Assembly (NCBI GenBank): GCA_942493275.1
Contig: OW818687.1
Span: forward strand, 1,612,001-1,676,000
Direction of reading: 5' to 3'
Length of the DNA: 64,000 nucleotides
From: G942493275 sp942493275
Lineage (GTDB): Bacteria; Actinomycetota; Coriobacteriia; Anaerosomatales; PHET01
Shown here: in pieces, positions 35,517 through 44,107 of the stretch
How the letters are laid out: each line of letters begins with the position of its first letter
Position numbering within the stretch: position 1 is the first letter of the stretch
Position numbers and translations under genes: made by a program
The notes under the pieces: generated by a model
Databases searched by the model: none
Told to the model about the DNA's origin: nothing
The model's input: only the letters and a program-made list of their open reading frames with translations

Positions 35517-37066
35517 TCATGTCCGGCGATGCGCGGCGAGCGTGTCTACGCGATGAGTGCGGCGCTGTGGCCATCTACGCGGCGCTGTCTTTTCTGGTGA
35601 TCATCGCGATGCTCGCTTTCATCGTCGACGTAGGCATGTCCGCGGCCACCAAGCGCAAAGTCCAGGCCGCCGTCGACGCCGGCGCTCTCGCGGGTTGCGA
35701 TCAGCTGATCGAGACGCCCACGCGGCCGGATCTGGTGCAGCAAGCTGCTCGTTCAGCGGTGCTCGCGAACGCCGTCGGCACGCTGGACGGGCTTACCGCC
35801 GCCGACGTGACTGTCGACATCGAGGGCGGCGCTCTTGCCGGCGGCGCCGGGGTCACCCCCAGCGTGAGGGTTCGCGTCGACACTGTTGAGCCGCTGATCT
35901 TCGGGGCGGCCATGGGTCGTGCGAACGTCGCGCTCTCGGGCGACTCGACCGCAGCCGCCCAAAAGGTCAAAGGCGCGCGCTACGTCGCGCCCTTCGGCCT
36001 CCCCATCCTGGGAACACCCTCTGCCGTTCGCTACGAGGTACGCACTGGCGCGGGGGCCGTGGTCGCCGCGGGGCCCCTCACCGCCACCTCGGCAGATATG
36101 TTGACGTGGGGTGCGGACATCACCGCGCCTGCCGCTCCGGGCGGCTACGACGTGTACGTTATCTACGCGAACCGGCACGGCGCTGAGGACACGCTGTACG
36201 ACACGTACCGGAGGCGCCAGGCACCGGCCGCACGGCTGATCGTGCGCGGTGCAGGCGTCCCCGTGACCGATGTGACCGCAGCCGGTCCGCTGTTCTTGCA
36301 GATCGACTCCTATTCGCGCGGGGCGCTCCTTCCCAACGTCCGGGTCCTGACCCCGACGGGCAACTTCGGGGTTCCCCTGACCATCCATGCGGATCCCCTT
36401 GCGTACCAGCTGATGGCAGGCTACCCCGCCATCTATTCGGGATTTCCGGTGGCCTACGTATACGTGACAAGTCCGGACAACCCGGTCCGGTCGGTGTCGC
36501 TCGTCGCGCCGGTGGTCAACGGTGGGCAGACAACGAGACTCACCGCGTCCTTCTCGGGATACGATCCGCGCGACTGGACGTTCACTCGACCCGGCGGAGT
36601 CGAGAAGACGTACTATCTTCGGGCCGACGGTAACGGAGAGTTCGCCGGCGACGTACTGCCGCTCACTCTCGCTTCGGTCAACCACGCGTCCTGCGGGGGG
36701 CAACGGGTCCCGGCTTCGTCGATTCCCGGGTCGGAGGCCGACTGGGCGCTCCACGGGTATCCGGGTTCGCTTCACGCTGGCGACGTGGTGAGCGCTGCGC
36801 CGAGCAGGTATGCAACCGGCCTCAGGGGATTCCTGGGCACCGGCCCTCGCGGCAGTTACGCCAACATGCCGGTGCTCATGCGGTCGCCGACCGGCGGCTG
36901 GCGCGTGGAGGGTTTCGTCACGGCGTTTACAGCGTCCAACGCTTTTCTGCCTGTCACTCAGGTGACGTTCCCGGGGGACTATGTGGCAACCCCCCATGAG
37001 TTCGAGGATGGCGTACCCACGTCGGGTACGAATGCGGTCTTTGCCGCACGGCTCGTGCGCCCCTAG
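35513..37066 (+). CDS. TadG-like protein with large extracytoplasmic region, second module
   Basis: A 517-residue protein with the N-terminal Tad helix (E-C-G-A-V-A-I-Y then hydrophobic, followed by V-Q-A-A-V-D-A-G-A-L-A-G). The rest is beta-rich and predicted outside the membrane, about 170 residues longer than the first-module counterpart and with little visible similarity to it beyond the helix. A stretch such as Y-D-V-Y-V-I-Y-A-N-R-H-G and repeated T-P-T-G-N-F / Y-P-A-I-Y-S-G-F-P segments suggest Ig-like or carbohydrate-binding strands, but I cannot name a domain. GTG 35513 overlaps the previous stop; ATG 35519 is an alternative. Confidence 0.8.
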   Translation: MIMSGDARRACLRDECGAVAIYAALSFLVIIAMLAFIVDVGMSAATKRKVQAAVDAGALAGCDQLIETPTRPDLVQQAARSAVLANAVGTLDGLTAADVTVDIEGGALAGGAGVTPSVRVRVDTVEPLIFGAAMGRANVALSGDSTAAAQKVKGARYVAPFGLPILGTPSAVRYEVRTGAGAVVAAGPLTATSADMLTWGADITAPAAPGGYDVYVIYANRHGAEDTLYDTYRRRQAPAARLIVRGAGVPVTDVTAAGPLFLQIDSYSRGALLPNVRVLTPTGNFGVPLTIHADPLAYQLMAGYPAIYSGFPVAYVYVTSPDNPVRSVSLVAPVVNGGQTTRLTASFSGYDPRDWTFTRPGGVEKTYYLRADGNGEFAGDVLPLTLASVNHASCGGQRVPASSIPGSEADWALHGYPGSLHAGDVVSAAPSRYATGLRGFLGTGPRGSYANMPVLMRSPTGGWRVEGFVTAFTASNAFLPVTQVTFPGDYVATPHEFEDGVPTSGTNAVFAARLVRP

Positions 37067-37095
37067 CGGCGCCCAATGGAAGGAGCACGACAGAC

Positions 37096-37854
37096 GTGCG
37101 TAGGAACCTGATACTGCTCGTGGCCGCGATCGTCGTCGGGGTCGTTGCCGCCATCGCGGCGGCGGGATACCTGCGAAGCGCTCGCACCGACATCGTGGCA
37201 GAGAACCAGCCGGTCCAGGTGCTCGTGGCCCAGCAGGACCTGCCGCAGGGCATGTCGGCCGAGGAGATGATCTCGAAGGAGTACGCGAAGCTCGAGGAGG
37301 TGCCCGACCGGTTCGTACCGGAGGACGGGCTCTCATCGGCGCGTCCCATCGAGAACATGGTGCTCGCGGTGTCCGTCTCAGCGGGCGAACAGCTCACCGC
37401 GAGCCGGTTCACCTTCCCGAATGAGGCCGGACTGTCCTACACCGTGCCGGAGGATCTCGTGGCCGTCTCGGTGGAGGTCGACGACGTGACAGGTGTCTCG
37501 GGGCTGCTCCGCCCGGGCGACAGTGTGATCGTCTTTGCCAGCTTCAAGCCCGAGGGCGGGATGGGGGCTGCGAGAACCGCGACGCTGATTCCCAAGGCGC
37601 GCGTGCTCGCGGTGGGGCAGAGCCTGAGCGCTCTGGCCCCGGAGGGCGGTGGCGAGGAGGGCGGCGACATGCTGTCGACGCGCTCGGCGGACGCCGGTGC
37701 GTACAAGGCGGTCACCCTTGCGCTCACGCCTCAGGATGCCGCCCGTGCGGTGTTCGCGCGGCAGAACGGCCAGCTCCATCTCGCGCTCATCCCGCAGACC
37801 GCGCCCGATGGCGCGGCGCCCAAGGCGGTCCTTCTCGACTCGGTCACGGAGTAG
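37096..37854 (+). CDS. cpaB: Flp pilus assembly protein CpaB (RcpC), second module
   Basis: A 252-residue protein closely matching the first CpaB in architecture: N-terminal helix (N-L-I-L-L-V-A-A-I-V-V-G-V-V-A-A-I), a linker, the SAF start VLVAQQDLPQGM, and S-V-E-V-D-D-V-T-G-V-S-G-L-L-R-P-G-D-S-V. The start GTG 37096 has GGAAGGAG about ten bases ahead. It lies 29 bases after the TadG-like gene and six before cpaE. Confidence 0.9.
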   Translation: MRRNLILLVAAIVVGVVAAIAAAGYLRSARTDIVAENQPVQVLVAQQDLPQGMSAEEMISKEYAKLEEVPDRFVPEDGLSSARPIENMVLAVSVSAGEQLTASRFTFPNEAGLSYTVPEDLVAVSVEVDDVTGVSGLLRPGDSVIVFASFKPEGGMGAARTATLIPKARVLAVGQSLSALAPEGGGEEGGDMLSTRSADAGAYKAVTLALTPQDAARAVFARQNGQLHLALIPQTAPDGAAPKAVLLDSVTE

Positions 37855-37860
37855 TCTCAC

Positions 37861-39024
37861 ATGAGCATCGTCATCATCGCTGAACCCAACGCCTCGACGG
37901 CCGAGCGCCTCCTCGAAGCGGCCGCTGCCGCCGGAGCGACGGAGCTGTCGCGCACCAACACTCTCGAGGATGTGCTCGACCTCGCCGAGCAGCGCGACGT
38001 CGCCGTCGTCGTCATCGGACCGGATCTGATCGATGACCTCGCCTTCACTCTCGCCCGGCACCTGGGCGCGGGCGGTACCTGCTCGACGGTCATGGTCACG
38101 CACCAGATGAGCGCCGACCTCATGCGGCAGGCGCTTCGCTCCGGTGTGGCCGACGTCGTCGAGGAGGGCGAGTCGCTCGGCGACATCACCGCCGCGATCG
38201 AGCGCGCGTTCGTCGCCTCGGAGAAGGCGCGCCAGGCCGGCGCGGCCCAGGCGAGCTGCAACGACGCCGAGCGGGGCAAGGTCGTCACGGTGTTCTCGGC
38301 CAAGGGCGGGGTTGGCAAGACAGCGGTCGCCACGAACCTCGCTGTCGCGCTGTCGACGCAGGGGCACGGACGAGTCGCGCTCATCGACCTCGACCTGGAG
38401 TTCGGCGATGTCGCCATCGTGCTCGGCATCAAGCCGCGCCGCACGATCTTTGACGCGGTGCAGGTGTTCGATCGGCTCGACGGCGAGATGCTGGAGGGCT
38501 TCCTCGAAGAGCACCAGTCGGGACTCCGGGTGCTGATCGCCCCGGTCCGCCCCGAGGAGGCCGAGACGATCGCGGCCGCCCATATCGCTCACATGATCGA
38601 GCTGCTGCGGTGCCGCTTCGACTACGTCGTCGTCGACACCTGCCCGTCGTTCTCGGAGGGCGTGCTCGCGGCACTCGACCGCAGCGACGAGATATACTTG
38701 GTCGCGTCCACCGACGTGACCGCGATCAAGAACGCGCGCGTCGCTGTCCAGAAGCTGCGGCAGCTGGGCTACGACTCAGGACTCATCAAGGTCGTGCTCA
38801 ACAGGGCCGACAACCGGCTCAACATGCCGACCCATGAGGTCGAGGAGGCGATCGGGCTTCCCATCGCGTGCCGCGTGCCCAGCGACATCGTTGTGCCGCG
38901 AAGCCAGAACAAGGGCGTGACCGTCATTCAGGACGCGCCGAGAAGCGACGTCGCCAAGAGCCTCATCGGCATGGCGCGTATGACGAGTGTCTCGAGGGAG
39001 TCAGCGGGCAATGTCGTCTCTTAG
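37861..39024 (+). CDS. CpaE/TadZ-like pilus localisation ATPase, second module
   Basis: A 387-residue paralogue of the gene at 29274: receiver-like N-terminal domain (about 1-120), then a ParA/MinD ATPase with deviant Walker A KGGVGKT starting at K148, VALIDLDLEFGD and YVVVDTCPSFSE. It ends 14 bases inside the following tadA gene. Confidence 0.9.
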   Translation: MSIVIIAEPNASTAERLLEAAAAAGATELSRTNTLEDVLDLAEQRDVAVVVIGPDLIDDLAFTLARHLGAGGTCSTVMVTHQMSADLMRQALRSGVADVVEEGESLGDITAAIERAFVASEKARQAGAAQASCNDAERGKVVTVFSAKGGVGKTAVATNLAVALSTQGHGRVALIDLDLEFGDVAIVLGIKPRRTIFDAVQVFDRLDGEMLEGFLEEHQSGLRVLIAPVRPEEAETIAAAHIAHMIELLRCRFDYVVVDTCPSFSEGVLAALDRSDEIYLVASTDVTAIKNARVAVQKLRQLGYDSGLIKVVLNRADNRLNMPTHEVEEAIGLPIACRVPSDIVVPRSQNKGVTVIQDAPRSDVAKSLIGMARMTSVSRESAGNVVS

Positions 39025-40351
39025 GGAACGTCTGGTCAGAGCCGGCGAGGTCAACAACCCCGCTGAATCCGTGTCGAGGACGAGTCGCGACGAGGTCGAG
39101 CGGCGGCTGCACTACATCCTCATCGAGGAGCTCAACGAGGAGCTCGACGAGGAGGGTACGGACCGCATGCGCCTCAGGCGCACGATCGAGTCCCGGCTGC
39201 AAGTCCTGCTGTCGACGGAGAGCGCGCCGCTGTCCGCGGCCGACCGCGCCGAGATCGTCGCCGACGTCATCGACAACATCCTCGGCTACGGACCTATCGA
39301 GCCGCTCCTGCGCGACCCGGGCGTGTCCGAGATCATGGTCAACAACCCGGACCGCATCTACATCGAGCGCGCGGGCCGCATCTACCGCTCGGATCGCCGC
39401 TTCGTCGACGAGGCACACCTGCGGCGCATCATCGACAAGATCGTCGGCGAGGTCGGCCGGCGCATCGACGAGTCCTCACCGATGGTCGACGCGCGCCTCC
39501 CCGATGGGTCGCGCGTCAACGCCGTCATCGCACCGCTCGCGCTCAACGGCCCCATGCTCACCATCCGCAAGTTCTCCGAGCAGTCCTTTACGGTCGACGA
39601 CCTCATCGGATTCGGAACCATCACTCGCGAGGTTGCGACGGTGCTCGAGGCGTGCGTCCTCGGCAGGCTCAACATCCTCGTCTCGGGCGGAACCGGCACC
39701 GGCAAGACCACGCTGCTCAACGTGTTGTCGCGCTTCATCCCGGAGGAGGAGCGCATCATCACCATCGAGGACTCTGCCGAGCTCAAGCTCCACCAGGACC
39801 ACGTTCTCAAGATGGAGTCGCGCCCGCCCAACATAGAGGGCAAGGGCCAGATCACCATCCGCGATCTCGTGCGCAACTCGCTGCGTATGCGCCCGGACCG
39901 CATCGTCGTCGGCGAGGTTCGCGGCGCCGAGGCGCTCGACATGCTCCAGGCGATGAACACCGGTCATGACGGCTCGCTCTCGACCGTGCACGCCAACTCG
40001 CCGAAGGACGCGCTCTCGCGCCTCGAGACGATGGTGCTGCTTGCCGGCTACGACCTGCCGCTCACCGCGATCCGCCAGCAGGTGGGCTCGGCGCTGAACC
40101 TCGTCGTGCAGATCACGCGAATGAAGGACGGCACCCGCCGGGTCACCCAGATCACCGAGGTATGCGCCTTCGATGGCACCGACATCATCACGCGCGATCT
40201 CGCGAAGTTCGACTACTCCGCGGGCGCCGACGATGACGGCCGCCTCATGGGCGACTTGCGGTTCACCGGCGAGAAGCCCGGCTTCCTCGAGCAGCTGTTC
40301 GAGCAGGGCGTCGACCTCGATCCCGCGACGTTCACGGCGGTGGATGCGTGA
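39011..40351 (+). CDS. tadA: Tad secretion ATPase TadA/CpaF, second module
   Basis: A 446-residue paralogue of the ATPase at 30413, with Walker A GGTGTGKT around K232, R-I-V-V-G-E-V-R-G-A-E-A and the STVHANSPKDALSRLETM His box. Long blocks (IDNILGYGPI, SSPMVDARLPDGSRVNA, RPPNIEGKGQ) are identical in both copies. ATG 39011, with GAGGGAG upstream, starts inside the end of cpaE; the earlier in-frame start adds eight residues without support. Confidence 0.95.
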   Translation: MSSLRERLVRAGEVNNPAESVSRTSRDEVERRLHYILIEELNEELDEEGTDRMRLRRTIESRLQVLLSTESAPLSAADRAEIVADVIDNILGYGPIEPLLRDPGVSEIMVNNPDRIYIERAGRIYRSDRRFVDEAHLRRIIDKIVGEVGRRIDESSPMVDARLPDGSRVNAVIAPLALNGPMLTIRKFSEQSFTVDDLIGFGTITREVATVLEACVLGRLNILVSGGTGTGKTTLLNVLSRFIPEEERIITIEDSAELKLHQDHVLKMESRPPNIEGKGQITIRDLVRNSLRMRPDRIVVGEVRGAEALDMLQAMNTGHDGSLSTVHANSPKDALSRLETMVLLAGYDLPLTAIRQQVGSALNLVVQITRMKDGTRRVTQITEVCAFDGTDIITRDLAKFDYSAGADDDGRLMGDLRFTGEKPGFLEQLFEQGVDLDPATFTAVDA

Positions 40352-42267
40352 GTCGGTTCCCTCGCACAGCCCTCGCCGCTCTCCTCGTTCTGGCCCTGTG
40401 GGCGGGTTGCGTCTCCGCGGCTCTCGCCGAGGAGGGGGCGCCCCCTGCTGAGCTGTCGGTCCAAGAGATCGACACTTCGGCGTATCCGGAGGTCTCGCTC
40501 ACCGTCTCGATGCCGGGCGTCAAGTCCGGCACCGCTCCCGACTTCACCCTCGCCGAGAACGGCGTGACCGTTGACGACTACCACGCGGCCACCGCTGCCG
40601 AGTCGGTGCCCGTGCGCGTCGTGCTCGTGCTCGACACGAGCGGCTCGATGGCCGGGAAGGCGTGGTCGGATGCCCAGCGGGCGGCCGCGGCGTTCCTTAC
40701 CGCGCTCGGCCCCGACGTCCCCGTGAGCGTCATCTCGTTCAACGAGCGCGCGGTCGAGCGGGTCGCCTTCACGACCGACCGCACGGCGACCGTCGCCGAG
40801 CTCGCGAAGCTCAAGCCCGCGAAGGAGACCGCGCTCTACGACGCGGTGGTCTCGGCGGTGCGCAGGCTTCCGGCGAAGGGAGGGGAGCGGCGGCTGATCG
40901 TGCTGCTCTCCGATGGCGGAGACACCGTGAGTGCGACGTCGTTCAACTCGGCGATGTCGGCGCTCAAGCGTTCCGGCGTCCCGCTCTACGCGGTCGCGCT
41001 CAATACCGACGAGCAGAACCCGCAGGCACTCAAGCTGCTCGCCGCGCGCTCGGGCGGCAGGCTCGTGCCGGCAGCAAAGTCCGAGGAACTCGCGCCGCTG
41101 TTCACCGGAATCGCCGAGGAGATCATCGGCACCTACGAAGTGAAGTACACGAGCCTCCGTCCCAGAACCAAGGACGTCGAGCTCGACGTGAATGCGAGCA
41201 CACGCGCCTCGAGCGCCGAGGCGCACGTCTCCTATCCCAACCCGATGTACCTGACCGCCGCCGCCGAGTCGGACCTCAAGATCACCTCTCCCGCCGAGGA
41301 CGTCGCGCGCCTGATCGGCGCGGTGAGCCTCATCTTCCTCGCCGTCGCGCTGCTCGCCTTTGGTGTCGGTCGCGCAATCTTCCGCGAGCGAAGCATGCTC
41401 TCGCACGTGCGGCTCTACGACCAGGAGGAGCGACGCGGACAGTGGCGCGGCAGGGGCGGTCGGTTAGGCGACGTTCGACGCCGGGCTGCCGAGGTCGTGG
41501 GCCCGCTGATCGAGCGTCTCGGCATCCAGCGGTCGCTGGCCCCGTTGTTCGAGGCCGCGGGCATGCCCAGGCCTGCTGCGGAGTACGCGGTCAACTACCT
41601 GGTCGTGGCGCTCGTCGCTCTCCTCGGCGTGCAAGTTCTCCTGGGCGACATCCTGCTGACGCTGATCGCGCTGGTCGTGCTCGCGGTCCTGCCGAGGCCG
41701 CTGCTTGGCATGGCGATCGACAGGCGGCGTCGGACGCTGGAGATGCAGCTTCCCGACACGCTCGCGATGCTTGCGACGTCGATTCGCGGCGGCTGGCCTC
41801 TCGAGCGGGCGATCGAGCTCGCCGCGTCCGAAGCTCCCGAGCCGATGAACCGCGAGTTCGGCAGGGCGGTCGCGTGGATGGGGCTGGGTATGCCGATCAA
41901 CGACGTGCTCGAGAACATGAACCGCCGCATCGGCAGCAAGGACTTCGAGGCGGTCGTCAGCGGCGTCGCGGTTCAGCGCGAGGTAGGCGGCAATCTCGCC
42001 GAAGTGCTCGACATGGTTGCCGACACGATGCGGGAGCGGGAGGCGCTGCGGCGTCAGGTGCGGACGCTCACCGCTGAGGCGCGGTTCTCGGCCTACATCC
42101 TCGTTGCGCTGCCGTTCGGCGTCGTACTCATGATGTTCATCACGTCACGCAGCTACATCACGGAGCTGTTCACCACGCCGACCGGCATGGCGATCACCGC
42201 TGTGGCGTCGCTGATGATCGCCGGCGGCGCCTGGTGGATCTTCAGACTCGCGAAGGTGGAGGTGTGA
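40348..42267 (+). CDS. Fusion of an extracellular vWA domain with TadB-type platform protein, second module
   Basis: A 639-residue protein with the same architecture as that at 31768: signal peptide (about 1-27), beta segment, vWA domain (about 88-265) with intact metal site D96-T-S98-G-S100, T161 and D189, a membrane segment near 325-345, linker, then T2SSF/TadB. The GTG start overlaps the tadA stop (GTGA), and tadC follows after one base. The two copies align over their whole length, so the fusion predates the duplication. Confidence 0.88.
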   Translation: MSRFPRTALAALLVLALWAGCVSAALAEEGAPPAELSVQEIDTSAYPEVSLTVSMPGVKSGTAPDFTLAENGVTVDDYHAATAAESVPVRVVLVLDTSGSMAGKAWSDAQRAAAAFLTALGPDVPVSVISFNERAVERVAFTTDRTATVAELAKLKPAKETALYDAVVSAVRRLPAKGGERRLIVLLSDGGDTVSATSFNSAMSALKRSGVPLYAVALNTDEQNPQALKLLAARSGGRLVPAAKSEELAPLFTGIAEEIIGTYEVKYTSLRPRTKDVELDVNASTRASSAEAHVSYPNPMYLTAAAESDLKITSPAEDVARLIGAVSLIFLAVALLAFGVGRAIFRERSMLSHVRLYDQEERRGQWRGRGGRLGDVRRRAAEVVGPLIERLGIQRSLAPLFEAAGMPRPAAEYAVNYLVVALVALLGVQVLLGDILLTLIALVVLAVLPRPLLGMAIDRRRRTLEMQLPDTLAMLATSIRGGWPLERAIELAASEAPEPMNREFGRAVAWMGLGMPINDVLENMNRRIGSKDFEAVVSGVAVQREVGGNLAEVLDMVADTMREREALRRQVRTLTAEARFSAYILVALPFGVVLMMFITSRSYITELFTTPTGMAITAVASLMIAGGAWWIFRLAKVEV

Positions 42268-42268
42268 C

Positions 42269-43201
42269 GTGTACGGAGAACTGACCATCGCGCTCATCTT
42301 CGTGTCGGCCACCGCCGGGACGTTTGCCCTGCTCCGCGCGTTCTTCGGGCCCGAGCGCCGCATGGCGTCGCGCCTCAGGGGCGTCTCCGACTACGTGTCC
42401 CCGGAGGCGACGCACCCGGGAGCCACGGGTCCGACCGCCGGCCGTTCGGTGCTGCGCAAGCCGGTCGACGCGTCGTCGTGGCTGTCACGCACGAGCCGGA
42501 ACCTGTGGCCCGTCGAGTACCGGGAGAAGTCCCGCCGCCTGCTTTCAAGCGCTGGCAGGGTGACCACCAAAGACGTCGACGCGTTCCTGAACTCCAAGAT
42601 CATCTACGGGGCGGTGGGCGCCGTTCTCATGGCCGTGCTGGGACTCGCATTTGGTTGGGGTATCGGCTTTCTCGCGATCTTGGCGCTGGGTGCCGGCGCC
42701 GGCGGATTCCTGCTGCCCGACTCCCGGGTCAAGGACGCCATCAAGGACCGTCGTTACCAGATCGTGCGCGAACTCCCCGACGTGCTCGACATGCTCACCA
42801 TCAGCGTGACGGCCGGCCTCGGCTTCGAGGCCGCGATCGCCAAGCTGGTGAAGAACAGCCGCGGCATGGTCGTCTCGGAGTTCGAGCGCATGCTCAAGGA
42901 GGTCAACGCCGGGTCGTCACGCAAGCAGGCGATGCGTGCGATGGCCGAGCGCATCGACGCTCCCGAGATGACAGCGTTTGTCTCTGCGATCACGCAGGCC
43001 GAGTCGTTCGGCACGCCGATCGCGTCGGTGCTGCGAGTCCAGTCCGGCGAGCTCAGGCTCAAGCGACGCCAGCGTGCCGAGGAAGAGGCGGCCAAGGCGC
43101 CGGTCAAGATGACGATCCCGCTCATGCTCATCATTCTGCCGGCGACCATCCTGCTCCTTCTCGGTCCGGCGATGGTCAGTCTCGCCACCGCGTTCGGCTA
43201 G
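42269..43201 (+). CDS. tadC: TadC-type inner-membrane platform protein, second module
   Basis: A 310-residue T2SSF membrane protein, counterpart of the gene at 33686. The family phrase E-L-P-D-V-L-D-M-L-T-I-S-V-T-A-G-L-G-F and the C-terminal KMTIPLMLIILPATILLLLG are clear. GTG 42269 lies one base after the vWA-TadB stop. It is the last Tad gene; folE follows after 47 bases with no obvious terminator. Confidence 0.92.
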   Translation: MYGELTIALIFVSATAGTFALLRAFFGPERRMASRLRGVSDYVSPEATHPGATGPTAGRSVLRKPVDASSWLSRTSRNLWPVEYREKSRRLLSSAGRVTTKDVDAFLNSKIIYGAVGAVLMAVLGLAFGWGIGFLAILALGAGAGGFLLPDSRVKDAIKDRRYQIVRELPDVLDMLTISVTAGLGFEAAIAKLVKNSRGMVVSEFERMLKEVNAGSSRKQAMRAMAERIDAPEMTAFVSAITQAESFGTPIASVLRVQSGELRLKRRQRAEEEAAKAPVKMTIPLMLIILPATILLLLGPAMVSLATAFG

Positions 43202-43248
43202 GGAGTACGCTATCCTCTACGCTTCACCGATGGGCCAGGGAGTGACGG

Positions 43249-43821
43249 ATGGATCGCGACAAGATCGAAGCCGGCGTCAGGTTGATCCTCGAGGGTATCG
43301 GCGAGGATCCCGGGCGTGAGGGACTGCTCGAAACGCCACGCCGCGTCGCCGACATGTACGGCGAGATCTTCGCGGGACTCGAGCAGGACGCCGCCGAGCA
43401 CTTCTGCGTGACCTTCAACGAAGGCCACCAGGAGATGGTGCTCGTGCGCGACATCCCGCTGTATTCGGTGTGCGAACACCACCTGCTACCGTTCCTTGGC
43501 AGGGCGCACGTCGCCTACATCCCGGGCAAGCACGGACGGATATGCGGGCTGTCGAAACTCGCACGTGTGGTCGACGTGTTCGCGAAGCGCCCTCAGGTGC
43601 AGGAGCGGCTCACCTCCCAGATCGCCGACACCATCGTCGAATACCTCGACCCCACCGGCGTGATCGTGGTTATCGAGGCCGAGCACCTCTGTATGTCGAT
43701 GCGGGGAGTGCGAAAGCCCGGCGCCGAGACGGTGACCTCGGCGGTCCGGGGTAGCTTCGAGCGCAACGCCGCAACTCGCGCGGAGGCGATGTCACTCATC
43801 ACCGAGCGCGGGCGCCGCTAA
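43249..43821 (+). CDS. folE: GTP cyclohydrolase I FolE
   Basis: Converts GTP to 7,8-dihydroneopterin triphosphate, the first step of folate synthesis. The 190-residue protein has the zinc ligands in C-E-H-H-L-L-P-F and in H-L-C-M-S-M-R-G, plus G-L-S-K-L-A-R-V-V-D and the N-terminal E-D-P-x-R-E-G-L-x-E-T-P-x-R. Length is typical. In many Actinobacteria folE directly follows ftsH; here the Tad block lies between. Confidence 0.97.
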   Translation: MDRDKIEAGVRLILEGIGEDPGREGLLETPRRVADMYGEIFAGLEQDAAEHFCVTFNEGHQEMVLVRDIPLYSVCEHHLLPFLGRAHVAYIPGKHGRICGLSKLARVVDVFAKRPQVQERLTSQIADTIVEYLDPTGVIVVIEAEHLCMSMRGVRKPGAETVTSAVRGSFERNAATRAEAMSLITERGRR

Positions 43822-43832
43822 CTGAAGTCGGC

Positions 43833-44000
43833 CTACACAGCGGCGTGACCGTGATGGTGGCCCAGGTGCCGGATGCTCTCTTCAACGGAAACAGCCGCTC
43901 CGATGAACATCGATCCGATGAAGCCGAGTATGTATACTGCGGCGCCTGCGACGACCAGGCCGACCGTCACCACGAATCCTGTGTACAGGAACTCGGTCAT
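43833..44000 (-). CDS. Small membrane protein with histidine-rich C-terminus
   Basis: A 55-residue protein on the opposite strand between folE and folP. A single hydrophobic segment (about 8-36, GFVVTVGLVVAGAAVYILGF) is followed by a polar tail ending H-L-G-H-H-H-G-H-A-A-V, which could bind a metal ion. ATG 44000 has TTGGGGGCG upstream; an in-frame start 14 residues earlier is less likely. A TATATA patch (44034-44039) may hold its promoter. I do not recognise the family. Confidence 0.55.
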   Translation of the reverse strand: MTEFLYTGFVVTVGLVVAGAAVYILGFIGSMFIGAAVSVEESIRHLGHHHGHAAV

Positions 44001-44107
44001 GACTACGCCCCCAATCGTCACTCGTAGTAGTCGTATATACATTTCGTACCCTCATTGATACAGCGACCCGTTACCGCTCACCGGACTGGGGCGTGTAGAC
44101 TCCGACT

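Noticed and set aside
35753..37336. Minus-strand open frame of 527 codons opposite the second TadG-like gene
   Set aside because: Arg/His/Pro-rich frame without motif; the plus-strand gene has a pilin-like helix, ribosome binding site and operon context.
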